A DNA stretch of 64,000 bases from Lachancea dasiensis (taxonomy: Eukaryota; Ascomycota; Saccharomycetes; Saccharomycetales; Saccharomycetaceae). This document shows, in pieces, positions 57,046 to 64,000 of the stretch. The translations under genes were made by a program, and so were the position numbers. The DNA lies in the NCBI GenBank assembly GCA_900074725.1, contig LT598456.1, positions 751,488 to 815,487 on the forward strand. The letters run 5' to 3'. The notes under the pieces are model-generated. The model searched no databases. It was not told where the DNA came from and saw nothing but the letters and a program-made list of their open reading frames with translations. The first letter of the stretch is position 1. The number at the start of each line of letters is the position of its first letter.

Positions 57046-59210
57046 ATTAAGCTAGCGATGGAGCTGGTGTGTGTGTCGATCTCGGTGCATAACAAGGTAT
57101 TCCGTCGTGTGTTTACCCAACTTCATCTTTAAGATACATGAGGTAAGGGCGTCCTGTATTTGGGCACAGCCTTATAAAGAAAGACGCATTGAGATATAAT
57201 TCTTCAACAGCCTTATTTTAACTATTCGACGAAATGTGAATGCAGCTGGAGCTCTTGAAAGCTTCGATCGCCCCTCCTGCACCTATTCGCATTGCTGATT
57301 TTTTGGATACGGTGGCTACTCGTTTGGAGTTGAAATATCAAAAGATCTCTTAGATAAGTAGATCATGCCTCAAATACATGAGATAGTGGCGACTAGCCAC
57401 ACTTAATTACTGGAAGGCCATCCGTTGTCATAAACTGGTATCTACGGCATTCAAGGCTTTAATTGGACCTTTTTGTAAATATTCATCGTTAATTATTCCT
57501 TCACGTATATACAGCTAAATGCTTGAATTATGACGGCAATACTGCCTTTTGAGACAAGATGCTCGATAATAACCGGAGGGAAATACTCGTCTTGAAGATA
57601 AATGTATAATAGGGAAACTGCATTCGGTGCCTCTCTCACTTACAGTGAATTTTCTCAAACTCCTTACGTACATTCTGGATGCATATCATTCCGGCCCTTT
57701 GTGTAAATCCAAATGATAAGTGATGACTGATGTTGTGCCGACAGCCGGGAATTGTCTTACTATCCTAAACAACCGCATGCTATTTACCAGAGATCAAAGG
57801 CTTTATTTAAATGAAGTTCGTGACTTCCTTAACGTCGAGCGAGACTCCTAACTAATCAACAGATGTCGAGCTATTAAGGAAGAAGGGTCCACATATTTAC
57901 TGACGCTGATTATGCGATTAGGCGCACATCACCATCAGTTTATTCACATTATTCCCAACACTTCGGCTCTGGTAGCCTCCGAACAGTAAGAAAATTTACC
58001 TATTCATTCAGAGACATGAACTATCGGTTAGCCTTTGGATGAAATTATTGTCACCCGTTTTTTTTTGGTGGTCAGAAAGGCTTGAGATTAAGGACGCTGC
58101 GATCAACAGAGCAAATGCGCATACTCGCACGCTTTCAATTGTGCTTTGATCAGAAAAATTGATCAAAAGCGGGAAATAAAACCGCAATTGCAATGTTGTA
58201 CACTGCAGTCAGAGGCAGTGATGGGGTTGGTCTGTTGCACTCGTAAGTGATAATCACCAAAACAGATCAGCATTCAAGACGATGAGTTATCAATATTTCA
58301 ACTCAAACTCCTACTCAAACAGACCAAGCCAAGAAGGTCTAGCACTTCTTTTATTTTCGGGAACACTCCTATCCTTATAGCCACACCCTGCAATATCACC
58401 AGCAATGCAAACGCTTGAAATGTTCAATGCGTCATACAACAGTTAACTTGCTAAATTTACTATTCAACTCATCAAAGAGCATCGAAACTAGACTAATTTG
58501 ATTAATCTGAAAATCAAATGACCTCTCAGTGACTGCTTTGACTAAAGGTTGATCCCTCAGGTGGATCAAATGGTCTGTATTAAAACAATTTTCAATGCTA
58601 GCTCCAAATTTTATTCAGAGCTTCCGGCATAAGCTATCATGTATCACAATAGTCATCGTATAATATATCTAAACAAATTCATATTATTGTTTGATTCCTC
58701 GGATCTTTCTCCATAGACCTTTTCTGCTCATCTATCATTTAATTTACTGACACATATATCACTTATTACAATAATGGCATGATCTCTGAACATTTACGCA
58801 ATCTAGCCCCTTAGGATGGCTTAAGATTCGCTCTTAGGCCGTCACAACAGTAATTTATGACCTAATGGAGATACTCAAGCAGCTAGTCTTAGTTTAATAT
58901 GATTCTCATGAAAATTCGTCTTAAGAAGAGAAGCAATGCACTTGAAGTACAATTCTCAAAATTCTGAAAATGATTGCCCGTCATCGCTTCAAGTGGTCAA
59001 CTGGTGAATTGGTATTGGTATAACAGATGATACTTTTGTACCTCAACTTGAAGTCATAACACATGGCCGGAGGCTGAAAGAGAGTCAAGACCTGCAAAGT
59101 TGAGAGCGGTTTTTCGGTGTATAGCTGACTTCAAGAAATCTCTAGAGCCCGGCACATCAGATCCGCTCAAGGTTCCTTCCACTCCTCAAGAAGCACCCCA
59201 GAAAAATCGC
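57046..59210. other. Empty AT-rich spacer between regulators 2 and 3
   Basis: A 2.2-kb convergent gap. I see no gene, RNA or clear repeat. Short T runs (for example near 58060) are the only structure noticed. Confidence 0.4.
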
Positions 59211-60899
59211 TTACGTTCCAAAGCAAATGTCCAAACCCTTCACACTCAAAACCTCCCACCAAGGCAAGGATGTGCGCCAGCATTCCAACATCACATCCTT
59301 AGCCTGGAATGCGCATTCAACCCCGCGATCAATAAAAGCATCCAAGCTGTCAAGAAACAGTTGCCTTTTGTCGATTTGTGTTCCTGTGACCAATTCACAT
59401 CCGCAGCTGAAGAGTACAAATAGCAAGCATGGAGGCATCGGAGCGTCTCGCCTAATATCATTTTCCATAACTGTTACAACTTTTAGCAGCAAATCTTTTA
59501 CCAAATGGCTGTCACTTGTCAAGTTCAAAACCCGTCTTCGCAACTGAAGCTGCCCAGTAAGACAGTATAAGATGTTCGTTCCTTTAACTACGTCTGGGTA
59601 TGTGTAGTGGTAAGATTCCATTGAAGCGCTAAAATCCTCTGCACCTTTTAAAAATTCTAAAAAGGACTTCCCCTCGAGGTAACTTGTCATCTTGTAGTCC
59701 AGTTCTGTGGCATCTCGGGAAACCTTAAAGGCAGCAGGGACATTGTTGCAGGTCTCTTTTCGGATGATCATATTCGTAACCTGGGTCAAAAAGGACAACA
59801 CTGTGACTTCCATACCGTTTGAATAGAAAAGGTCTATCCTCGAGGATTGAGTTAACCCATCCTCTTTGCTGTGCTCTTCCAGTTTGAAATCGATTAGCAA
59901 TGATTGGCGGGCGGTTGTCGGCCTAAAACGAGCCGATGAAAGACAGCCCATGGTCTTGATATACGTAAACCAGCGCCTTAAAAAGAAATAGGGGCCATAT
60001 TCGCTTGAGTATTGAAGTAGCTTTGTACCATTTTGGTGGCGGCTTTCCAGTTCCCTCAATATGATTCCCTCAGCCCCATAAATGTGATCATCCCAATTCC
60101 CCTGGCCACTCCCGAAAAAGATGCAGAAGCTCGCAAGGACTAGCACACTGGCCAAAATAGAGTCGCCGATTTCGGTCAAAGGGGCCCGTAGCTTCCTGAT
60201 GAGTTCCGACATACCTTCTTCTAGTAGTTTTTGAGCCAAATCATCCCATGGGGACCTGTCAGGGATAACTTGACCCTGACGTCTATTCTTTATTGTTACT
60301 AGTCGCTCTCTGTGTCTGCCACCAAATGCCATTAGTATTTTCATCAAAACAGGGTCTGACATAGCCATTTGCGGGATAATTGTACGAAATGGATTGCAGA
60401 TACGATTCACTGCAACAAAATAGGCGGAGGTTTCGTGCAAGAAAAATTCGAAGAAATCAGAGTGATCCAGCGATCGATTTAGTACCTCCCTGACATGTAC
60501 GGAAATGGGAAAAATGCTTCTAGGAGGGTTGGGCCCAGGTTGACATTGCGCATAATCAATTTGAGCAGTAGAGCTTCCGTGGGAATGCTTGACGTTACGT
60601 CTAGTCTGCTGAGGCAAGCCCTCAATAAAAATTAAAGGCTTATTGTTTCTCTGACGTATATTTTTCGTTGTAAGTCGCTTTCCACTCGCGACAAGCACCC
60701 CATCTCTCAATTCTGTGTTTGCAGGAATCTTGACCCTCTTGCTTTTATCCTTATATGGGCGGCCACCCCAGGTTAGAGTAATTTCGTATGCACACTTAAG
60801 CTTCTTCGCGCCACAATGCTGGCACCCGAATACATTTCTGTCACATCGGAAGCCTGCCCCTTTGCAAGCTTGACAGGGTATTTTGGATTTTGGTGTCAT
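59211..60899 (-). CDS. Zn2Cys6 transcription factor, paralogue 3
   Basis: This is a 562-residue intact paralogue of the regulator at 31.0 kb. The six Cys are at 9, 12, 19, 26, 29 and 36, the same positions. The linker YEITLTWGGRPYKDKSKRVKIPANT, the mid-domain blocks FFLRRWFTYIKTMGCLSS and LQLRRRVLNL, and the final WWEVLSVKGLDICFGT are shared. The first zinc-cluster loop differs (KGAGFR against QLQELQ), which suggests a different DNA target or partner. A GATA-factor box CTTATC lies at 61046-61051 in its promoter. It is probably a pathway regulator of the accessory region; targets are unknown. Confidence 0.88.
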   Translation of the reverse strand: MTPKSKIPCQACKGAGFRCDRNVFGCQHCGAKKLKCAYEITLTWGGRPYKDKSKRVKIPANTELRDGVLVASGKRLTTKNIRQRNNKPLIFIEGLPQQTRRNVKHSHGSSTAQIDYAQCQPGPNPPRSIFPISVHVREVLNRSLDHSDFFEFFLHETSAYFVAVNRICNPFRTIIPQMAMSDPVLMKILMAFGGRHRERLVTIKNRRQGQVIPDRSPWDDLAQKLLEEGMSELIRKLRAPLTEIGDSILASVLVLASFCIFFGSGQGNWDDHIYGAEGIILRELESRHQNGTKLLQYSSEYGPYFFLRRWFTYIKTMGCLSSARFRPTTARQSLLIDFKLEEHSKEDGLTQSSRIDLFYSNGMEVTVLSFLTQVTNMIIRKETCNNVPAAFKVSRDATELDYKMTSYLEGKSFLEFLKGAEDFSASMESYHYTYPDVVKGTNILYCLTGQLQLRRRVLNLTSDSHLVKDLLLKVVTVMENDIRRDAPMPPCLLFVLFSCGCELVTGTQIDKRQLFLDSLDAFIDRGVECAFQAKDVMLECWRTSLPWWEVLSVKGLDICFGT

Positions 60900-61955
60900 G
60901 GCATTAAGAAGATCCAGCTACCAGAAACTATGTTTGTTTAGACTCAGTACGTTCTACAAGTACTTGCTACCTTACTTTGACCGAATTGCATCCTAACAGG
61001 TGTTCTTGTTCACTTTGATGATACTACCAATTGAGAGCGTTGTGCCTTATCTAGATTAAATGATCAATCAACTCGTGGTTTATGACGTCAAATGGAGGCC
61101 CAGGAACATTTGGCGTGAATGTCAAGCTCAAACTCGTCCTTCAACTACCGCCTCGGTCGCATGTTACCGTTTGAAACTTCCAGGTAATAGTTATTATATA
61201 TAAAAGGTTCTCAAGATTAGGCAAAAGTTTGCTTGCTTGGCAACTAAATTAATTAGTAGTATCGATATGCATATTAGCAGATTGATATCTGTAATGGAAC
61301 GACGTATGCCATTTGCCCTACTTCCGAGAGTACATGCGAGTCTCATCAAGCAATAGCTGAATTTTAGAGCTTGCATCTATTGTTACGCAAATCATACCTT
61401 CCGTTAGCTTTGTAATGTATTTGATATGCGAGTTAACATGATCGCAGGAGGCTATCGTTAGAGGTATCCCTCCTTCCTTAGCTCAGCTTGAGTAACTTGG
61501 CATCACATCAAGTTGAAAAAAGCCTTTAGTGTAATCCGTGGTTCAATAGTTGCGTAGCTGTTCGGCCACTTTACTCTTGCCACGATATACATTGTTGACC
61601 ACCCAATGATGTCGTCAAAATATCTATAAGGACATTGTGGGAAGATCTCCAATGCACGAAGAGCTTTGATGTGAGAGACTTTGTTATCCCTGGAGTAATG
61701 GACTATCCTTGTCACTTGTAAATTTATATTAGAGATGAATCAAAGGAGATATTAGCCATACGAGGGAATTTGATCGACTGTATGTTAGTAACTGTGCCAG
61801 TACCTTGAACTGGCGGTGGGAACTAAGAAATTCATGGAAAAATGGTTGGCGGGTTCATCGAAACAAGTCCGCCTCCACATATGGCCCGGCACAAAGCGCT
61901 AGATGAGCGTACACCTGTGAGGGAATTATTGTTTATCAGCATATCATCTGCCATG
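60900..61955. other. Regulator 3 promoter and spacer
   Basis: CTTATC lies at 61046-61051, about 150 bases upstream of regulator 3. The rest is AT-rich; I see no gene. Confidence 0.4.
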
Positions 61956-63398
61956 CTACACTTTCCTAGGTAGTTTGTAAAATTTAAATAGGCCTGTTGC
62001 CCATTCGCGAGGCGAAACTTTCAAATGGAGTTCACCATCGTCGAATCCAGTTTGTGCCACAATGGCTACTTCATCTCGAGCAACCAGCAGACCTCTAAGA
62101 AGCCATAGTGCGAGTACCGAGCCAAAATACATCACCCCAGTGAAAATAGCGGTCCTCACGTAATCGTTACCAGAAGTGGCATTAGAAGTTCGCAACTCTA
62201 AGCCAATTACAGGAGCCACGATGCCACAGGCGCTGAGATAAATCCACACCATGCCTAGACTTACGCTCATCTTCGGCAAACCTACCACCCGGGTCACAAT
62301 TGGGGCCATTAAAGACCAAATTGTTCCCATGAATAGGCCAACAATGAGTGAAAAAATGAGGGCAGTTGCAAAGTTACGGCAGGGAATCCACATGGCTAAA
62401 CTGAAGATGGCCACAATCGAATGAGCTGCAATACTCACAGTGACCGGCCCGAAAATATCCGCAAAGTAACCCATAAATGGCCTGCCAAACAAAGCACCAA
62501 CACTGATCATACAAGATACGATAGAACCTTCATGTTGCGAGTAGCCGAGGGAAACGGTAAACGCAGACATCGAATAGAGTAATACCACGTATCCCAGTGT
62601 CGTGCACGAAACATACATGACAATGAGCCAGTAGCCACAACTGGTCAACACCTGCTTGTCGAATAATCGGTACGAGGGCTTTGTGCCCGACTGTTCGCGA
62701 ATTTCGCGGATTCTCGTTCGAGTGAGTGCTAAGGAAAAGACGTTGAGCGCAGTACAGATAATGCACTGGGTAATTAGAGCCCATTTGACCGATTTCTCGT
62801 CCATCACCTTCTCCATGCCCAAATTGAAGATAATGCCTCCGAGACCGGAACCGGCAGCACCGATGCCCATTGCGATGTTACGCTTGCGACGAAACCATTG
62901 TGGAACCAGTGTCATACTTGGAATGCAAATGAACGCCAGGCCAAATGAGATCATCACACCTTGCGTCAGATATAGTTCCCACAGTTTAGTCGAGAAAGCT
63001 GCCAGCAACAGCGAAGCACATTGCAACAACAGTCCGATGAAGATGACAAACTGCGCGCTTGTTAGATTCACCAGCCAGGTGATGAACGGTCCGAAAAACA
63101 GACCTGTGCCAAACGCAAGCCCTCCAATCGCTGCGTAGTCGAGTTTTCCGCCGCCAGAAAATCTGTTCGTCTCGAGATATCTCGCCAAGTACACGGCATA
63201 ACCGGCATTGGCACCCCATTGTGAAAAGTTGTAGAAAAAGTATGCTACTACCACGAACCAACCGTATCCTCCGTCCGGCACCGATATGTGGTTGTTGCCG
63301 TTCTCGCTACTCTCCTGTGTTAATGGATTTTTCTCCTCTGAACTATTATGTCCTTCTGAATTCATTGCCGAAGTCGTAGAAGCAGCATGCGATGCCAT
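61956..63398 (-). CDS. MCH2: Monocarboxylate-transporter homologue (Mch2 type)
   Basis: This 480-residue major-facilitator protein is of the monocarboxylate porter family, close to yeast Mch2 (473 residues). The family opening PDGGYGWFVVVAYFFYNFSQWG is at about 41-62. GSGLGGIIFNLGME near 184-197, LGYVVLLYS near 273 and GLELRTSNATSGNDYVRTAIF near 405-425 match Mch2 block for block. Yeast MCH proteins do not clearly carry lactate or pyruvate, so the substrate is open. In this setting a 2-oxo or 2-hydroxy acid is a reasonable guess. The start is the ATG at 63398. No GATAAG box was noticed upstream. Confidence 0.92.
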   Translation of the reverse strand: MASHAASTTSAMNSEGHNSSEEKNPLTQESSENGNNHISVPDGGYGWFVVVAYFFYNFSQWGANAGYAVYLARYLETNRFSGGGKLDYAAIGGLAFGTGLFFGPFITWLVNLTSAQFVIFIGLLLQCASLLLAAFSTKLWELYLTQGVMISFGLAFICIPSMTLVPQWFRRKRNIAMGIGAAGSGLGGIIFNLGMEKVMDEKSVKWALITQCIICTALNVFSLALTRTRIREIREQSGTKPSYRLFDKQVLTSCGYWLIVMYVSCTTLGYVVLLYSMSAFTVSLGYSQHEGSIVSCMISVGALFGRPFMGYFADIFGPVTVSIAAHSIVAIFSLAMWIPCRNFATALIFSLIVGLFMGTIWSLMAPIVTRVVGLPKMSVSLGMVWIYLSACGIVAPVIGLELRTSNATSGNDYVRTAIFTGVMYFGSVLALWLLRGLLVARDEVAIVAQTGFDDGELHLKVSPREWATGLFKFYKLPRKV

Positions 63399-64000
63399 CG
63401 AGTTTTGTCTACTTGAGTGGTCTAAGTTGGGCCAGCTGAAAAGCTACTTTCTTAAGGCCCAATTTAATTACAAATCATCACTGCGAACCTGTTCAATCAG
63501 TCAGCATTGGTTTTTTATTGTATCGGCAATATACGAATATGGGCTACACCCATCCTGCCACAACTGCCCCATATGTTACGAACCCGCGCTGATCATGCCT
63601 CGGCAAGCGATTTGTCACCACCGTCTTTTATTTGACTAGCATTGTAGATAACGACGTAAATAACGTTTAGGCTTGAATTTCAATTCCACCGGAAAAGTGT
63701 ACCACAGACAAGAAAGAGCAGAGCCCAGAGGAGACTAAGAGAAGGGCCACCAAGCTTAAGCGTTATTTACTATGTAATTAGCTCATAATTTGGGATCTGG
63801 ATAGTTCGGTCAGTTGAAATCTGCACACAAGTTCGTTTCTAACGTAGCGTAGTATTCCTAATATTATTTAAATTGCAATATAGTTAATAATCCCAGAGGT
63901 ATCGCGACTACGGACCCTGGTGAAGTTGCTCGTGCAGTTACTAGCTATATGGGCGAAAATATTGTAAACTTCATCGTCGTTGTAATACTTACCAACCAGC
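63399..64000. other. Right edge, no gene seen
   Basis: Promoter side of the MCH2-type gene. The open frame across 63286-63639 is mostly the antisense of that gene's start and I do not call it. No telomere-like repeat is present. Confidence 0.4.

Noticed and set aside
30053-64000. Subtelomere or LTR-retrotransposon content
   Set aside because: I found no telomere-like repeats, no LTR pairs and no integrase or reverse-transcriptase motifs. The region is accessory, but its place relative to the chromosome end is unknown.

Overview
The window looks like a budding-yeast chromosome (Saccharomycetaceae) of the kind that never went through the whole-genome duplication. Lachancea is my best guess at the genus, by inference only. 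The main reason is gene order. Between 0.6 and 30 kb, single genes run in an order that interleaves neighbours now split between S. cerevisiae chromosome XIV (MRPL10-WSC2-POP3-HCH1-ERG24), chromosome IV (SEC20-ITR1-PUF6-VPS3-RSM28-MZM1-IZH1-PKH1) and chromosome XV (WSC3-NDJ1-ITR2-TPT1-IZH4-PKH2-YOL098C). Genes are close together and intronless. Two ordinary nuclear tRNA genes, Arg(UCU) and Thr(AGU), lie at the left end.

Layout: 0.3-7 kb holds tRNA-Arg, MRPL10, tRNA-Thr, a WSC cell-wall sensor, POP3, HCH1 and ERG24, with a very GC-rich patch at about 2.1-5.3 kb. From 7 to 30 kb come a probable NDJ1, SEC20, a myo-inositol transporter, PUF6, VPS3, RSM28, TPT1, MZM1, a PAQR/IZH membrane protein, one unrecognised protein, a PDK1-like PKH kinase and the M16 peptidase SDD3. 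Several promoters carry recognisable sites: PAC/RRPE before PUF6, a sterol response element before ERG24, and three evenly phased CACGTG boxes in the gap before the inositol transporter.

At about 30 kb conserved gene order stops and the DNA becomes gene-poor and AT-richer. The rest (30.9-63.4 kb) looks like an accessory metabolic region. It contains two ketopantoate-reductase-like genes, two AKR3-type aldo-keto reductases, a RidA-type imine deaminase, a flavocytochrome-b2-like 2-hydroxy-acid dehydrogenase with an altered substrate pocket, a YMC-type mitochondrial carrier, a class III aminotransferase, a PUT4-like amino-acid permease, a fused aconitase X (the family of cis-3-hydroxyproline dehydratases) and an MCH2-type monocarboxylate-family transporter. 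Three Zn2Cys6 regulators of one paralogous family are spread among them; two are intact and one is a decayed pseudogene. GATAAG boxes, several of them paired, lie in many of the promoters and suggest nitrogen control by GATA factors. My working hypothesis is a nitrogen-regulated pathway for taking up and degrading an unusual imino or amino acid and handling the 2-oxo and 2-hydroxy acids it yields. The substrate cannot be read from sequence.

I saw no LTR retrotransposon, CRISPR array, centromere or telomere repeat.
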